A stretch of 64,000 nucleotides of DNA from Leuconostoc rapi (GCF_016908715.1 NZ_JAFBEK010000002.1:186001-250000); one strand, 5' to 3'. Positions 1-10,992 are shown, numbered from the stretch's first letter. Made by a program: numbers and translations. The notes: generated by a model from the sequence alone, not told the origin.

Positions 1-2
1 GT

Positions 3-254
3 TTGGCATCGGCTAAGAAATTGTACATCTTTTGGGCAGTAGCTGCATTTATTGAAATTGGTGTTGTAACATTTGTTGGTTGGTTACCGGTTACAAGCTA
101 TGCAATGATTGTGCTGCTTGTGGTTGTGCTTCGCAATGCACGGGAATTTGTGAACCGACCAATCAAGCAAGAAACCTTTGTATTGGCTATCAAAAATCTT
201 GTGATTGTGATGCTGGGGATGACATTAGTTGTGTTAGCCGGAATATTATTATAA
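3..254 (+). CDS. C-terminal part of a small membrane protein (5' end outside window)
   Basis: The reading frame is open to the left edge, so this is probably the tail of a longer gene. The visible 83 residues form two to three hydrophobic segments (about residues 8-20, 28-42 and 62-83) joined by a short charged loop (RNAREFVNRPIKQE). It ends directly at a strong bidirectional terminator. I do not recognise the family; an integral membrane role is all that can be supported. The first codon shown is TTG and could be an internal leucine. Confidence 0.5.
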   Translation: MASAKKLYIFWAVAAFIEIGVVTFVGWLPVTSYAMIVLLVVVLRNAREFVNRPIKQETFVLAIKNLVIVMLGMTLVVLAGILL

Positions 255-255
255 A

Positions 256-287
256 AAAAGATCTGACTCTTTTGAGTCAGATCTTTT
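256..287. terminator. Bidirectional rho-independent terminator
   Basis: A perfect 14-bp inverted repeat (AAAGATCTGACTC arms) with a TTTT loop is flanked by A-run and T-run, so it can stop transcription from both the membrane protein gene on the left and the CBS gene on the right, whose stop codon overlaps it. Confidence 0.9.
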
Positions 288-930
288 AGCTAAACCGTTT
301 TAAATCTTCAATACTTGTCACTGTAAAGTGCCTTTTTTCTAAATGTGTCACGAGTTTTTGCAATTGCACACTATCAAAAACGAGGGGTAGTGTAAACATT
401 AATGTAAGTGTGTCGTTTTTGGGTTGTAGGCTCAACACGGATTCGATATTTGAGTAGCGGGCAATGATTTTTGAAATTATCTTTAGGTCGCCCTGCGTGT
501 TATGTGAAGCGACAGAAAGTGCTACGCCACCGGTACCGACAGACCAACTCTGAGATAACAAATCCATGAGTGAATCGTGTGTAAAAATACCAGTAAAATG
601 ATGATTTTCATCTAGTACGGCAATAAATGGGAGGTCACGAATAGCGAAGAAGACTTCATAAAACTGACTAGTTGTATAAATAAATTTTGTTGAATTGCGC
701 ATGATAGCTGTTACAGGTAAGTTCATATCACCATTTTTAGCAATATGTTCGTAAACGTGCTGTTTATACACATTGCCACGGAAAAGACTGCCAGATTCAT
801 CTAGAATTGGCATTGTACGTGTATGCGCTTCTTTTTCAGAATTAAATAATGTATTAACTTGCGCAATTGTTGTATTTTCAGTAACTGTTGTGAGTTCTGA
901 TTTTGGAGTAATCATTGATTTATGAAGCAT
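286..930 (-). CDS. CBS-domain protein, possible c-di-AMP-binding CbpA/CbpB-like regulator
   Basis: The product has two N-terminal CBS motifs (about residues 1-135; MITPKSELTTV start, IMRNSTKF in the second) followed by a C-terminal ACT-like stretch (about 140-214). This arrangement and length resemble the stand-alone CBS proteins CbpA/CbpB of Firmicutes, some of which bind cyclic di-AMP and signal nucleotide status. Binding here is inferred from the family only. Two ATGs six bases apart are possible; the inner one (930) sits at better distance from the AGGA ribosome site than the outer one (936). It stands alone, convergent with the gene to its left and divergent from pth. Confidence 0.7.
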   Translation of the reverse strand: MLHKSMITPKSELTTVTENTTIAQVNTLFNSEKEAHTRTMPILDESGSLFRGNVYKQHVYEHIAKNGDMNLPVTAIMRNSTKFIYTTSQFYEVFFAIRDLPFIAVLDENHHFTGIFTHDSLMDLLSQSWSVGTGGVALSVASHNTQGDLKIISKIIARYSNIESVLSLQPKNDTLTLMFTLPLVFDSVQLQKLVTHLEKRHFTVTSIEDLKRFS

Positions 931-1048
931 TTGCATATCCTAAAATTAATTTTTTATCATGAAATAGCCATATATCATGATAACACAGAATTCTGTTATA
1001 CTGGTAATTAAGATTAAGAATTTTGGTAAGGAAGCGCGTATAATTAAC

Positions 1049-1618
1049 ATGAAATATATTATTGGATTAGGTAACATTGGCAAGCAGTATGATCAGACAC
1101 GCCATAACATAGGATTTATGGCTGTTGATGCATTTGCAGTAGCTCATCAAGTATCATTTACACCGAGTAAACAATTTGCTTTGACGGCTAAGGTAGTGGT
1201 TGATGGGGAACAGGTGATGTTAGTTAAGCCGACAACCTATATGAACGATTCTGGTAAGGCTGTACGCGCAATTTTGGATTATTATGGTGGCGATATCAAT
1301 CAAGATGTCATGATTTTGGTGGATGATATGGATTTACCTTTTGGTAAATTGAGATTTCGTGCTAAAGGTTCTGCTGGTGGTCATAACGGTTTGAAATCAA
1401 TCATAGCATATACCAACTCGCAAACTTTTTTACGGCTAAAATTTGGTTTAGGTCACCCAGATCATGATAAGCAAGTTGTGATTAATTATGTTTTAGGACA
1501 ATTTACAGCCACTGAATCACAAGATGTGGCACATATGTTAGACAACAGTACAAAAGCAATTACAGCTTGGATTCAAGGTGCAACTATGGCACAATTGAGT
1601 AACCAATACAATGGCTAG
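1049..1618 (+). CDS. pth: Peptidyl-tRNA hydrolase
   Basis: Pth cleaves the ester bond of peptidyl-tRNAs released by stalled ribosomes and recycles the tRNA in the cytoplasm. The protein begins with the typical MKYIIGLGN core, has the catalytic-histidine motif TRHNIGF (His near residue 20), the substrate groove KPTTYMNDSG and the DDMDLPFG and GSAGGHNGLKS motifs; 189 residues is the normal length. An in-frame ATG at 977 would add 24 unrelated residues, so the internal ATG at 1049 is chosen, with AAGGAAG upstream. It is followed closely by mfd, the usual pth-mfd pairing of Firmicutes. Confidence 0.96.
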   Translation: MKYIIGLGNIGKQYDQTRHNIGFMAVDAFAVAHQVSFTPSKQFALTAKVVVDGEQVMLVKPTTYMNDSGKAVRAILDYYGGDINQDVMILVDDMDLPFGKLRFRAKGSAGGHNGLKSIIAYTNSQTFLRLKFGLGHPDHDKQVVINYVLGQFTATESQDVAHMLDNSTKAITAWIQGATMAQLSNQYNG

Positions 1619-1673
1619 TCAAAAAATCGATGAAATCATGATCGATTAATAAATAGGGGAATTGATTGGAAGT

Positions 1674-4600
1674 ATGCTAACTGATTTTTTAGCACAAACA
1701 GAAACAATGACACAGCTTAATGACCAAGCAACTGAGCACTCTGCTCAGTTGCTTTTAGGCGTCAACGGGAGTGCGCGTGCAGCTAGTATTGCTTCCCTAT
1801 ATGCAGGTATGCCACGACAAATGCTTGTCATGACAGATACGCAGGCGCATGCAGATCAGTTGTTCTCGGATTTATCAGGCCTGATGGACGATGTATTGAA
1901 TTTTCCAGCAGAAGAGTCCTTGGCAACAGAGATGGCAATTAGTTCACCAGATTTACGTTTGCAACGTATTGAAACGTTATTGGCGCTCAGACGTGGCGAG
2001 ATGAAAATTGTTGTGACCAGCGTGGCGGGAGCAGAACGTTTATTACCAAAGCCAGTTACCCTTGATGAGGCTTACCTATCATTGACTGTTGGACAAAGTT
2101 ACGATTTAAATGACATTAAAGCAACACTGATGATGATGGGTTACACACCGGCAAAGTTAGTACAAGGTGCAGGCGAATTTGCACAGCGTGGCTCAATCAT
2201 AGACATTTATCCACTGACAAGTGATGACCCTATACGATTAGATTTTTTTGATACCGAATTAGATCAATTAAAACAGTTTGATGTAGCCACACAAAAAAGT
2301 ACGACTGTACTACAAGAAGTTGTGGTGCAACCGGCGACAGACTTTATTGTGTCAGAGGCACAGTATCAAGCTGCTAAAATAGCCATTGAAAAAGATTTTA
2401 GTCACCATCGGACGACACTGACAGGTGTTAACAAAAAACATGCAACTGATGGCTTTATGCTGACGCAACATGTTTTAAACGAACGTGAACGTGGTAATCA
2501 ACTGTTACCGTATGCTGCTCATTTTTTCGGTGGTGTGACAACATTGCGCGACTATTTTACAAAAGACACCTTAATAATTATTGATGAACAAACGAGATTA
2601 AAAGAAACACGGCTGCAACAACTGACCTATGATCAAGAATGGGTTGACAAGCAGCTTGAAACTTATCAATTATTACCTAATCAAATTTTACGAGCAGATT
2701 TATCAGAAATATTAAGTCAAGAAACTCGTGCGATATTATACCTTGCTAATTTCCAACGTGGATTAAATCAATTACGATTTACGAATTTAGAAGAAGTCAT
2801 CACACGTCCGGCAAACCAATACTATGGGCAATTAAATGCTTTGAAATCGGATTTACTTTATGCACAAGATGCAGGTACAACGGTTATTTTATTGATTAAT
2901 GATGCGAAACGCCGGCAAGCTTTTATGACATCGTTAGACGCGTTTAAAACACCAATTATTGAAACGCGTCAGGTTCAACCCAATCAAGTCCAAGTCATGG
3001 CTGGTGATTTAGCCAGTGGTTTTGAATGGCCAAAGTTACATCTCACGGTTCTAACAGAACATGAGTTGTTTACCCAAACCAAACGTGTTGCACCGCGGCA
3101 ACGTAAAATCAATAACGCTGAGCGTTTGAAATCATATAATGAGCTCAACGTGGGTGATTATGTTGTGCACGTGAATCATGGTATCGGACGTTATGAAGGA
3201 TTGCAAACAATGACTTCTAATGGTGGCAAACAAGATTATCTTTCGATTGCCTACCAGAAGAATGCTAAAATATTTATCCCAGTGACGCAGCTTAATCTTA
3301 TTCAGAAATATATTGGTGCCTCAGATGCAGCTAAGGCGCCAAAACTCAATCAACTTGGCGACACACAATGGGCCAAGACGAAACGCCAGGTTGCTGCTAA
3401 AATTGAAGACATTGCTGATGACTTATTAGCACTTTACGCGCAACGTGAGGCACAGCAAGGCTATGCCTATCCACCTGATGATATAGATCAGTTAAAATTT
3501 GATACAGCATTTGGTTATCCTGAAACACCAGACCAGATGAGGTCGATTGAAGAAATTAAAGCAGATATGCAAAAAGCACGCCCAATGGATCGATTATTGG
3601 TCGGAGATGTTGGTTTTGGTAAAACCGAAGTCGCATTGCGAGCGGTATTTAAGGCTGTTCATGCTGGTAAACAAGTGGCATTTCTAGCACCGACAACGAT
3701 CTTAGTTCAACAACACTATGAGACCATTTTGGCCAGATTCGATGATTTTCCACAGATTAAAATTGGGGTTCTCAGCCGTTTTCAAACGGCAGCGCGCAAC
3801 AAAGAAGTCATCAGGAAATTAAATGCGCATGAAATCGATGTTGTTGTCGGGACGCATCGTCTGCTGAGTAAAGATGTCAATTTTTCAGATCTTGGTTTAT
3901 TAATCATTGATGAGGAACAACGCTTTGGCGTGAAGCATAAGGAACGTTTGAAACAATTGCGTCATTCTGTTGATGTGTTAACCTTGACGGCTACACCAAT
4001 ACCAAGGACTTTAAATATGGCGATGGTTGGTGCACGAGATTTATCGGTTATTGAAACCCCGCCTGCTAACAGGTACCCGATTCAAACCTATGTTTTAGAA
4101 GCTGATTGGGTTATTGTACGCAATGCTATTGAAAAAGAGTTATCCCGTAACGGTCAAGTATTTTACCTTCACAATCGTGTGGCGGATATTGATCGTGTGG
4201 CTAGTCAAATTGAAGATCTTGTACCATCGGCACGGGTAGCTGCAATTCATGGGCAAATGTCTGAGACACAACTTGAGAGCGTTCTATATGACTTTTTAAA
4301 TGGTAATTACGATGTATTAGTTACGACAACGATTATTGAGACAGGCGTTGACATTCCTAATGCTAATACGTTGATTGTTGAAAATGCGGACCATATGGGC
4401 TTGTCGCAACTCTATCAATTAAGAGGACGTGTTGGACGATCAACGCGATTAGCTTACGCTTACTTCACCTATCCCTTCTCACGAACACCAAGCGAAGAAG
4501 CAGAAAAAAGACTGGAAGCCATCCGAGATTTTACTGAGTTAGGCTCTGGATTCCGTATTGCCATGCGTGATTTAAGCATTCGTGGTGCAGGTGATCTGCT

Positions 4601-5198
4601 TGGCAAACAACAACATGGCTTCATTGACTCAGTTGGGTATGATATGTATATGGCAATGTTAAAGGAAGCAGTAGCTAACAAACAGGAAAAGCCAGATGCC
4701 AAAGTAGTTAAGCAGCAACCAGAAACCGATGCTGAAATGATTTTAGGGGTATTAGCTTACTTACCAGATGATTATGTGCCAGATAGTGCACAGAAAATTG
4801 AACTATATACTCGTATCAGGCAGGCACGCACAGATCAGCAGTTTGAAGATGTTGAAGCTGATATGTTGGATAGATTTGGTGAAATGCCAGATGAGGTCGC
4901 TAGATTATTGCTTGTCGGTCAAGTGAAACAATTAGCTGATCAGGCGCAAGTGACAAGTATTAGACGACAGAAAAAAATGTTAACCATTACTTTTAGTGCA
5001 GACGCAACAGCTAAACTATCTGGTGAAACTATTTTTGAAACACTAGTAAACGTACCGCTTAAAGTAGCAGTTCGAACAGAAAAAAATAAATTACAAGTAA
5101 TTTTAACCGTTGATGATGTTGCTGAAAGTAGCATTTGGTTGAATATCTTACGTGATTTTTTGTTGGTTGTCCTAACACATGATGTGAAACAAGACTAG
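1674..5198 (+). CDS. mfd: Transcription-repair coupling factor Mfd
   Basis: Mfd is an ATP-driven DNA translocase that removes RNA polymerase stalled at lesions and recruits UvrA. The 1174-residue protein has a UvrB-homology N-terminal module, the CarD/RID-type RNA-polymerase interaction segment around residue 490-550 ([16 protein letters not shown]), the SF2 helicase core with Walker A GDVGFGKT near residue 645, DEEQRFG near 745 and TATPIPRTL, motif [11 protein letters not shown], and the C-terminal TRCF domain. ATG at 1674 is preferred over the TTG at 1662, which is directly against the GGGGA site. It lies 55 bases after pth and just before rqcP in what looks like one operon. Confidence 0.97.
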   Translation: MLTDFLAQTETMTQLNDQATEHSAQLLLGVNGSARAASIASLYAGMPRQMLVMTDTQAHADQLFSDLSGLMDDVLNFPAEESLATEMAISSPDLRLQRIETLLALRRGEMKIVVTSVAGAERLLPKPVTLDEAYLSLTVGQSYDLNDIKATLMMMGYTPAKLVQGAGEFAQRGSIIDIYPLTSDDPIRLDFFDTELDQLKQFDVATQKSTTVLQEVVVQPATDFIVSEAQYQAAKIAIEKDFSHHRTTLTGVNKKHATDGFMLTQHVLNERERGNQLLPYAAHFFGGVTTLRDYFTKDTLIIIDEQTRLKETRLQQLTYDQEWVDKQLETYQLLPNQILRADLSEILSQETRAILYLANFQRGLNQLRFTNLEEVITRPANQYYGQLNALKSDLLYAQDAGTTVILLINDAKRRQAFMTSLDAFKTPIIETRQVQPNQVQVMAGDLASGFEWPKLHLTVLTEHELFTQTKRVAPRQRKINNAERLKSYNELNVGDYVVHVNHGIGRYEGLQTMTSNGGKQDYLSIAYQKNAKIFIPVTQLNLIQKYIGASDAAKAPKLNQLGDTQWAKTKRQVAAKIEDIADDLLALYAQREAQQGYAYPPDDIDQLKFDTAFGYPETPDQMRSIEEIKADMQKARPMDRLLVGDVGFGKTEVALRAVFKAVHAGKQVAFLAPTTILVQQHYETILARFDDFPQIKIGVLSRFQTAARNKEVIRKLNAHEIDVVVGTHRLLSKDVNFSDLGLLIIDEEQRFGVKHKERLKQLRHSVDVLTLTATPIPRTLNMAMVGARDLSVIETPPANRYPIQTYVLEADWVIVRNAIEKELSRNGQVFYLHNRVADIDRVASQIEDLVPSARVAAIHGQMSETQLESVLYDFLNGNYDVLVTTTIIETGVDIPNANTLIVENADHMGLSQLYQLRGRVGRSTRLAYAYFTYPFSRTPSEEAEKRLEAIRDFTELGSGFRIAMRDLSIRGAGDLLGKQQHGFIDSVGYDMYMAMLKEAVANKQEKPDAKVVKQQPETDAEMILGVLAYLPDDYVPDSAQKIELYTRIRQARTDQQFEDVEADMLDRFGEMPDEVARLLLVGQVKQLADQAQVTSIRRQKKMLTITFSADATAKLSGETIFETLVNVPLKVAVRTEKNKLQVILTVDDVAESSIWLNILRDFLLVVLTHDVKQD

Positions 5199-5236
5199 AC
5201 AGTCAGTGTTAATGAATAAATAAAGAGGTAAAAAAT

Positions 5237-5527
5237 ATGCGTTTAGATAAATATTTAAAAGTGTCACGCTTAATTAAGCGTCGTACCGTTGCAAAAGAAA
5301 TTGCAGATCAGGGACGTATTTCAATTAATGGCAAAGTCGCTAAATCATCATCTGATGTATCAACGAATGATGAACTTGAGGTGCGCTTTGGTAATAAAAC
5401 AGTGACAGTTAAAGTCATTAAAATTATCGAAACGACTAAAAAAGAGGACTCGGCCGATATGTATGAAATTGTTAGCGAAACATTTGCGCAAGATTTTCGG
5501 CAAGTCGGGGATGAACCGTCAGCTTAA
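5237..5527 (+). CDS. rqcP: S4-domain RNA-binding protein RqcP (YabO family)
   Basis: A 96-residue protein starting [17 protein letters not shown], the diagnostic S4 RNA-binding fold. In Bacillus RqcP helps RqcH add alanine tails to nascent chains on obstructed 50S subunits, so it works in ribosome quality control, in keeping with pth just upstream. The ribosome site AAAGAGG precedes the ATG. The last about 30 residues are an acidic extension without recognised motif. The position between mfd and divIC is the conserved Firmicutes arrangement. Confidence 0.92.
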   Translation: MRLDKYLKVSRLIKRRTVAKEIADQGRISINGKVAKSSSDVSTNDELEVRFGNKTVTVKVIKIIETTKKEDSADMYEIVSETFAQDFRQVGDEPSA

Positions 5528-5596
5528 TGTTTAAGTAAGTTTAAATATTGTTGAAAAAAAATTAAGAACGTGCCAAACTAAGAGCAGGTGAAATTC

Positions 5597-5992
5597 ATGT
5601 CGACTCAAAACAGAAGACAATTGAATAAACAACATGTTAATCCGGAAATACGTGCTATTATTCGTAATTCTGAACCCGCCAATATGCAGGCTAAGCGGCA
5701 TTATCAAAGAGCACACGCTAATCGTGAGAAAAAGATTCTCTTTTTTGGCGCAATTTTTGCGACAATTTTTGCAGTACAGTTATTAATTAGTCAAGTTAAG
5801 TTGCATACGGCAAATGTCACATTAACCGCAACGCAGGACCGTTTAACGGCTGTTCAAAAGACAAATGCTGACTTAAAAGTTGATGCAAAAAAAATAAACG
5901 ATCCGACTTATCTACAGCAGATTTTACGGGATAAATACGGTTACACAAAGCAGGGTGAGTTAATTTATAATTTGCCATCGGATAACAACTAA
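5597..5992 (+). CDS. divIC: Septum formation initiator DivIC
   Basis: A 131-residue bitopic membrane protein: a basic N-terminus (about 1-45), one transmembrane helix (about residues 46-66, FFGAIFATIFAVQLLI), then an extracytoplasmic coiled coil (about 67-110) and a conserved tail with ILRDKYGYTKQGELIYNLP. These are features of the DivIC/FtsB family, which forms a ternary complex with FtsL and DivIB at the division site. The ATG at 5597 is chosen because AGGTG lies six bases upstream; a GTG at 5588 overlaps that site. It ends at a terminator before tilS. Confidence 0.92.
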   Translation: MSTQNRRQLNKQHVNPEIRAIIRNSEPANMQAKRHYQRAHANREKKILFFGAIFATIFAVQLLISQVKLHTANVTLTATQDRLTAVQKTNADLKVDAKKINDPTYLQQILRDKYGYTKQGELIYNLPSDNN

Positions 5993-6016
5993 AAAAGCAC
6001 CCAACAGGTGCTTTTT
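5991..6016 (+). terminator. Rho-independent terminator after divIC
   Basis: AAAAGCACC and GGTGCTTTTT arms around a CAACA loop with a T-run. It lies only six bases before the tilS start, so tilS must be read through it or from an unseen promoter. Confidence 0.8.
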
Positions 6017-6021
6017 CTATC

Positions 6022-7329
6022 ATGATTAATAAAATTCAAAAACAATTACAAAATTATAATTGGGGCGATACTGTGATTGTCGCTGTATCAGGTGGTGTCG
6101 ATTCTGTTGTATTACTGCACACCTTGCGCAAACAGTTACCAACTGCAAAACTGGTTATTGCCCATGTTAATTACCATCTGCGTCAAGAAAGTGATGCAGA
6201 TGAGCTTTTTGTGCGCCATTTGGCAGAAAAATATCAAGCAATATTTGAATATACCACATGGACTGATATTCCGAATACGGCTGTTGAGGGCAAAGCACGT
6301 CAGCTAAGGTACCTTTTTTTTGAAAAATTAGCACACCAGTATCATACGGAAACCATTGTGGTGGCACATCATGCGGATGACCAAGCAGAAACTGTGTTAT
6401 TGAAGCTAGTGCGAGGCGGACAAATCGCTCAATTAGCAGGAATGGCTCATCAAAATAGTCATATTACACGACCTTTTCTGGGTATAACTAAACAAGAGTT
6501 GCTAGATTATGCACAGAATAATCGGCTAACTTGGCGTGATGATAAAACAAATTACGATGCTTCATACACACCTCGAAATTTTTTCAGAAATCAAATTATA
6601 CCAGAACTCAAAACAATTAATCCCAAAGTAGTTGCACATATTAATGATTTTGCCAAGCAAATACAAGCGCACAACGCTTTAATAACTGCGCAAACAGATA
6701 TTTACGTGCAACAAATTGAAAACCATTGGCAAAGTATTCCACCAATATGGCTGGAACCGACAATTAAACGTTTTATCCAAAAAAAAGGTGTTTATCAGTT
6801 TAAACAGGCGCAAATATCACAAATACGTCATCTTTTGGAAAATAAGCAAAAGCCAATAGGGGCTGTTCAACTGTCTAAAAACATTAAATTTGTGAAGAGT
6901 TATCAACAAATTGACCTTAAAAATATGACAAAAGTGACAAATAAGACACAAGTTTTGTCATCAGTTATGTTAAAATTAAACCAATGGCAAAATTTTTCAA
7001 AAAACACGGTTCTGTGGACGGATATTCAACCAACTGAAGGCCTTAAAAGTTTCTCATTTGGCCTACGTCAAAATACGTCACCGTTGTACTTGCGCCCAGT
7101 AAAAACAAGTGATAAAATTGCACTCATATATGGACATAAAAAAATACGACGGTTGGCAATTGATGAAAAATTAACAGTAGCAGAACGTCAAGAAATGCAA
7201 GTCTTAGCGACACGCGACGACGACGTTATTGCGGTTAAGATTCGCCAACAATGGCGTGTGAATGATGATTTTGTCGGCAAACAAGATGCGAAGCCATATT
7301 GGTTAGCATGGCGAATTGAGGAAAAGTAG
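6022..7329 (+). CDS. tilS: tRNA(Ile)-lysidine synthase
   Basis: TilS converts C34 of the CAU-anticodon tRNA-Ile to lysidine using ATP, so that it reads AUA as isoleucine. The PP-loop motif SGGVDS is at residues 23-28, followed by HVNYHLR and AHHADDQAETVLLKL, which are specific for TilS. The C-terminal half holds the TilS substrate-binding and C-terminal domains. Length (435) is normal. The stop overlaps the GTG start of hpt by one base, the usual tilS-hpt coupling. No clear ribosome site precedes the ATG because the gene starts just after a terminator. Confidence 0.95.
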   Translation: MINKIQKQLQNYNWGDTVIVAVSGGVDSVVLLHTLRKQLPTAKLVIAHVNYHLRQESDADELFVRHLAEKYQAIFEYTTWTDIPNTAVEGKARQLRYLFFEKLAHQYHTETIVVAHHADDQAETVLLKLVRGGQIAQLAGMAHQNSHITRPFLGITKQELLDYAQNNRLTWRDDKTNYDASYTPRNFFRNQIIPELKTINPKVVAHINDFAKQIQAHNALITAQTDIYVQQIENHWQSIPPIWLEPTIKRFIQKKGVYQFKQAQISQIRHLLENKQKPIGAVQLSKNIKFVKSYQQIDLKNMTKVTNKTQVLSSVMLKLNQWQNFSKNTVLWTDIQPTEGLKSFSFGLRQNTSPLYLRPVKTSDKIALIYGHKKIRRLAIDEKLTVAERQEMQVLATRDDDVIAVKIRQQWRVNDDFVGKQDAKPYWLAWRIEEK

Positions 7330-7868
7330 TGAATAACGATATACAAGAAGTATTGTTTGATCAAGACCGCATCCATGATGCTGCAGTGCGTCTAGGCAAG
7401 CAAATTACGCAAGATTATGCTGGGAAAAAACCAGTGGTGTTGTCAGTCTTAAAAGGTGCTTACCTATGGACTGCTGATTTATTACGTGAGGTTGACCTGT
7501 ATTTGGACTTGGAGTTTATCAATGTTTCAAGTTACCATGGTGGCGTCTCTAGTACAAATGAAATCACACTTGTGACAGATATACGTTCTGACATTCAAGG
7601 GCGTGATGTCATTATCTTAGAGGATATCGTTGATACAGGTCAGTCATTGCTATTTATGAAGGAATTACTTGCCAAACGTGGCGCCAGCTCGATTAAAGTC
7701 GCGACGCTACTTGATAAAAAAGCAGGACGTAAAGTAATAATTGATGCAGATTATGTTGGCTTCGATGTGCGAAACGAATTTGTTGTCGGCTATGGTCTAG
7801 ATTACAAAGAATTATACCGGAATTTGCCGTATGTTGGTATTTTGAAAAAAGAAGTTTATACTGATTAA
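7329..7868 (+). CDS. hpt: Hypoxanthine-guanine phosphoribosyltransferase
   Basis: Salvages hypoxanthine and guanine to IMP and GMP with PRPP. The PRPP-binding loop [10 protein letters not shown] is at about residues 98-107, preceded by the VLKGAYLW and SSYHGG segments and followed by the purine-contact region [17 protein letters not shown]. The 179-residue length is standard. It starts with GTG, sharing a base with the tilS stop, and is followed 23 bases later by ftsH; Hpt and FtsH are adjacent in most Firmicutes. Confidence 0.96.
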   Translation: MNNDIQEVLFDQDRIHDAAVRLGKQITQDYAGKKPVVLSVLKGAYLWTADLLREVDLYLDLEFINVSSYHGGVSSTNEITLVTDIRSDIQGRDVIILEDIVDTGQSLLFMKELLAKRGASSIKVATLLDKKAGRKVIIDADYVGFDVRNEFVVGYGLDYKELYRNLPYVGILKKEVYTD

Positions 7869-7891
7869 CTTCTAGAAATTGGGGAAACTTA

Positions 7892-9988
7892 ATGAATAAC
7901 AATCCAAAAGGTGGTTTTTTAAAAAGTTCGATCTTTTATGTCTTCATTTTTCTTGCTGTTGTAGGTATGATTTATGGTTTGTTTGGAAACGACAAGTCAA
8001 CATCTAAAGACCTCACGTCAAGTGAATTTATGACTGCGTTGAACGATAAAGACCTCAAATCAATCACAGTGCAGCCAAGTAATGGCGTTTACAATATTAC
8101 GGGTGAATATCGTAAAGCAAAGACTGTTAAAGCAGATAAAGGCTTTAATATTTTACAACAGTCGCAAAAGGTGACAAAGTTTACGTCAACGGTTTTGCCA
8201 AATGATACGTCCTTGAAGTCTGTAACAGAAGCAGCAACAAAAACAAAGACAGGTTTGGTAACAAAGCAACAAGAGTCATCTGGCTTTTGGTTGAACCTAC
8301 TTGTTTCATTAATTCCTGTTGTCTTAATTGTTGCAGTATTTTATCTTATGATGAGTCAAGCAGGTGGTAAAGGCGGCGGACAAGGCGGTATGATGAGCTT
8401 TGGTAAGTCTAAAGCTAAGCCATCTGATCCAAAAGATAATAAAGTACGTTTTTCTGATGTGGCTGGTGCCGAAGAAGAAAAGCAAGAATTAGTCGAAGTT
8501 GTTGAATTCTTAAAGTCACCTAAGAAATTCGTTAGTTTAGGTGCTCGTATTCCAAAGGGTGTTTTGCTTGAGGGACCTCCCGGAACAGGTAAAACATTGC
8601 TTGCTAAAGCGGTTGCAGGTGAAGCGAACGTCCCATTCTTTTCAATGTCTGGTTCAGACTTTGTGGAGATGTTTGTTGGTGTTGGTGCCTCACGTGTACG
8701 TGACTTATTCGAGAATGCTAAAAAATCAGCCCCAGCAATTATATTTATTGATGAAATAGATGCTGTCGGTCGTCGCCGCGGTACTGGTATGGGTGGCGGA
8801 AATGATGAACGTGAACAAACATTGAACCAGATTTTAATTGAAATGGATGGCTTCGAAGGGTCAGAAGGTGTGATTATACTTGCATCAACCAACCGTTCAG
8901 ACGTCTTAGATCCGGCCTTACTTCGTTCAGGTCGATTTGATCGTAAAATTTTGATCGGCGCACCCGATGTTAAGGGACGTGAAGCAATTCTTAATGTTCA
9001 TGCTAAAAATAAACCTTTAGCTGATAATGTTGACTTGAAAGCTGTCGCACAACAAACACCAGGTTATGTTGGTGCCGATTTGGAAAACTTATTAAACGAA
9101 GCTGCTTTGTTAGCTGCTCGTCGTAATAAGAAAAAGGTGGATGCAGCAGATATTGATGAAGCTGAGGACCGAATTTTCCAAGGACCAGCTAAAACTAATC
9201 GTGGCATGTCTGAAAAAGAGCGTCGGACAACAGCTTATCATGAAGCTGGTCACGCGTTGGTTGGTTTGGTTCGCTCCGAAGCATCAATTGTTCGTAAGGT
9301 AACAATCGTGCCACGTGGTCGTATTGGTGGTTATGCCTTAATGACACCAAAGTCTGATCGTTACAACTTACGTTATTCTGAAGCAAAAGAACAACTAGCT
9401 GGCCTTATGGGCGGTCGCGCATCTGAACTGTTCTCATTTAATGAAGCCAGTTCAGGCGCATCAAACGATTTCCAGCAGGCAACAGGCTTGGCACGTCAAA
9501 TGGTTACAGCCTTTGGTATGTCAGACAAATTAGGGATGGTACAACTAGAAGGTAACGCGAGCGTTGGTTATGCGGAACAAGCTGGTAATCGTAACTATTC
9601 CGAAGAAACGGCACGCTTGATTGATGAAGAAGTACGTCGTCTCTCAAAAGAGGCGTTTGATGACGCAACTGCTATTATTTCAGAGCATAAAGATAAGCTT
9701 GCAGCTATTGCCGAAGCTTTGCTTGAAGTTGAGACATTGGACGAAAAGCAAATCAAGGATATCTATGAAACGGGTGAATTTACACGTAAAGATATTCAAG
9801 ACAATGATGAATTGGCAAAAGCAAAATCATTTGAAGAAGCAAAAGCTGCTGCAGATGCTAAAGATTCTCAAGCTGAAGCACGTTTTGAGCATCCTGATGA
9901 GTCAGAAAAAGATGATGACACTGATCGTTCAGAAGCTGAACCCTCAGATGAATCAACTCGTGATGACGAAAGTGAAGACAATAAGTAA
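7892..9988 (+). CDS. ftsH: ATP-dependent zinc metalloprotease FtsH
   Basis: Membrane-anchored AAA+ protease that degrades misfolded membrane proteins and regulators. Order: transmembrane helix about 13-31, extracytoplasmic domain, second helix about 134-154, glycine-rich linker, AAA module with Walker A GPPGTGKT at 228-235, Walker B FIDEIDA and the pore motif [11 protein letters not shown], then the zinc protease with HEAGH at 450-454. The last about 50 residues are strongly acidic and low-complexity, as in other lactic acid bacteria. The ribosome site GGGGAAAC precedes the ATG; a terminator follows. Confidence 0.97.
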   Translation: MNNNPKGGFLKSSIFYVFIFLAVVGMIYGLFGNDKSTSKDLTSSEFMTALNDKDLKSITVQPSNGVYNITGEYRKAKTVKADKGFNILQQSQKVTKFTSTVLPNDTSLKSVTEAATKTKTGLVTKQQESSGFWLNLLVSLIPVVLIVAVFYLMMSQAGGKGGGQGGMMSFGKSKAKPSDPKDNKVRFSDVAGAEEEKQELVEVVEFLKSPKKFVSLGARIPKGVLLEGPPGTGKTLLAKAVAGEANVPFFSMSGSDFVEMFVGVGASRVRDLFENAKKSAPAIIFIDEIDAVGRRRGTGMGGGNDEREQTLNQILIEMDGFEGSEGVIILASTNRSDVLDPALLRSGRFDRKILIGAPDVKGREAILNVHAKNKPLADNVDLKAVAQQTPGYVGADLENLLNEAALLAARRNKKKVDAADIDEAEDRIFQGPAKTNRGMSEKERRTTAYHEAGHALVGLVRSEASIVRKVTIVPRGRIGGYALMTPKSDRYNLRYSEAKEQLAGLMGGRASELFSFNEASSGASNDFQQATGLARQMVTAFGMSDKLGMVQLEGNASVGYAEQAGNRNYSEETARLIDEEVRRLSKEAFDDATAIISEHKDKLAAIAEALLEVETLDEKQIKDIYETGEFTRKDIQDNDELAKAKSFEEAKAAADAKDSQAEARFEHPDESEKDDDTDRSEAEPSDESTRDDESEDNK

Positions 9989-9993
9989 AATAG

Positions 9994-10019
9994 AAGTTGA
10001 CGGTAGCGTCAACTTTTTT
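9994..10019 (+). terminator. Terminator after ftsH
   Basis: AAGTTGACG and CGTCAACTT arms with a short loop and a run of seven T. Confidence 0.88.
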
Positions 10020-10063
10020 ATTTTAAACTAGCGTAAAATATAATAACAAGTAGGAAAAGAAAA

Positions 10064-10960
10064 ATGTCAGATCAGTTTATTAAAACAATTACAAAAAATA
10101 AAAATTTTCGTGCTTATGCTTTAAATGGCAAAAATCTTGTTCGAGAAGCGGCAGTGGCGCATGAAACAACGCGTATGGCCGCTGTTGTTTTGGGACGGGG
10201 CTTGTTGGCAACGACCTTAACGGCCCAATCTGTACTTAAAGGCGAAGAGCGCATGTCGATCCAAATTAACGGACGTGGGCCTGTAGGCAATGTTGTTGTC
10301 GAAGCTGATGCAAAAGGGAGTGTTCGAGGTTATGTAACAAACCCGCAACTCGAACCCGTATTTGATGATAAAGGGCAATTGGATGTGTCTCAAGCAGTTG
10401 GGACAAATGGTTTTTTGCAAATTACTAAGTTTGCGCCTTATGCAAATCCTTATATTGGACAAAGCCAGCTTGTTTCTGGTGAAATTGGGGATGACTTTAC
10501 ATACTATCTTGCCCAATCAGAGCAAATTCCCTCAGTCGTCGGTGTTTCAGTCTATATGAATCCAGATGATACAGTTGAAGCTGCTGGTGGTTTTTTAGTA
10601 CAAGCGCTGCCAGATGCAACAGATGAAGCGATTGACGAACTCGAAAATGCATTAAAAAATATGAAACCATTGTCCGAGATGTTAGTAGCAGGATATACAC
10701 CTTTAGAAATGTTAGAGGCAATTTTTGGTAAAAATGAAGTCGAAATTTTGCAGGTTGCAGGCGTGGGATTAGCTGCGGAACCTGATAAATCGGCTTATCG
10801 ACAAATGTTGACTACTTTACCAGCTAAAGAAGTTCAGGCAATGATTGATGAAGATAATGGCGCCGAAGTTGTGGGTAAGTTCTCCGGAAAACGATACTTT
10901 TTCACAGTTGATGAGTTACGCGATGTTATTTTAGAAATAAATGCTAATAATGCAGAGTAA
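10064..10960 (+). CDS. hslO: Hsp33-family chaperonin lacking the redox zinc cysteines
   Basis: Hsp33 is a redox-regulated holdase chaperone; four C-terminal cysteines (CxC and CxxC) normally bind zinc and form disulfides on oxidation. The 298-residue protein aligns clearly with the family (FRAYALNGKNLVREA, LGRGLLATTLTAQSVLKGEER, GGFLVQALPDA, and the C-terminal DNGAEVVGKFSGKRYFF). It contains no cysteine at all: the usual CxC region reads VAGVGLAAE and the usual CHFC reads GKFS. Regulation must therefore differ from the textbook switch; it may be constitutively active or respond to unfolding only. It sits between ftsH and lysS, the normal place of hslO. AGGAAAAG is the ribosome site. Confidence 0.9.
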   Translation: MSDQFIKTITKNKNFRAYALNGKNLVREAAVAHETTRMAAVVLGRGLLATTLTAQSVLKGEERMSIQINGRGPVGNVVVEADAKGSVRGYVTNPQLEPVFDDKGQLDVSQAVGTNGFLQITKFAPYANPYIGQSQLVSGEIGDDFTYYLAQSEQIPSVVGVSVYMNPDDTVEAAGGFLVQALPDATDEAIDELENALKNMKPLSEMLVAGYTPLEMLEAIFGKNEVEILQVAGVGLAAEPDKSAYRQMLTTLPAKEVQAMIDEDNGAEVVGKFSGKRYFFTVDELRDVILEINANNAE

Positions 10961-10963
10961 CCT

Positions 10964-10992
10964 TTGAGGTTAGCCGTAATTTTTGGTATAGT
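10964..10992 (+). promoter_or_regulatory. Promoter of lysS
   Basis: TTGAGG (10964-10969), a 17-base spacer and TATAGT (10987-10992). It predicts a leader of about 125 bases ahead of lysS. Confidence 0.6.

Noticed and set aside
8356-8892. Long open frame on the minus strand inside ftsH
   Set aside because: It mirrors the strongly conserved AAA domain of ftsH, has no ribosome site and encodes a low-complexity product.
9621-10031. Open frame in another phase over the ftsH 3' end
   Set aside because: Lys/Leu-rich shadow of the acidic FtsH tail; runs through the terminator.
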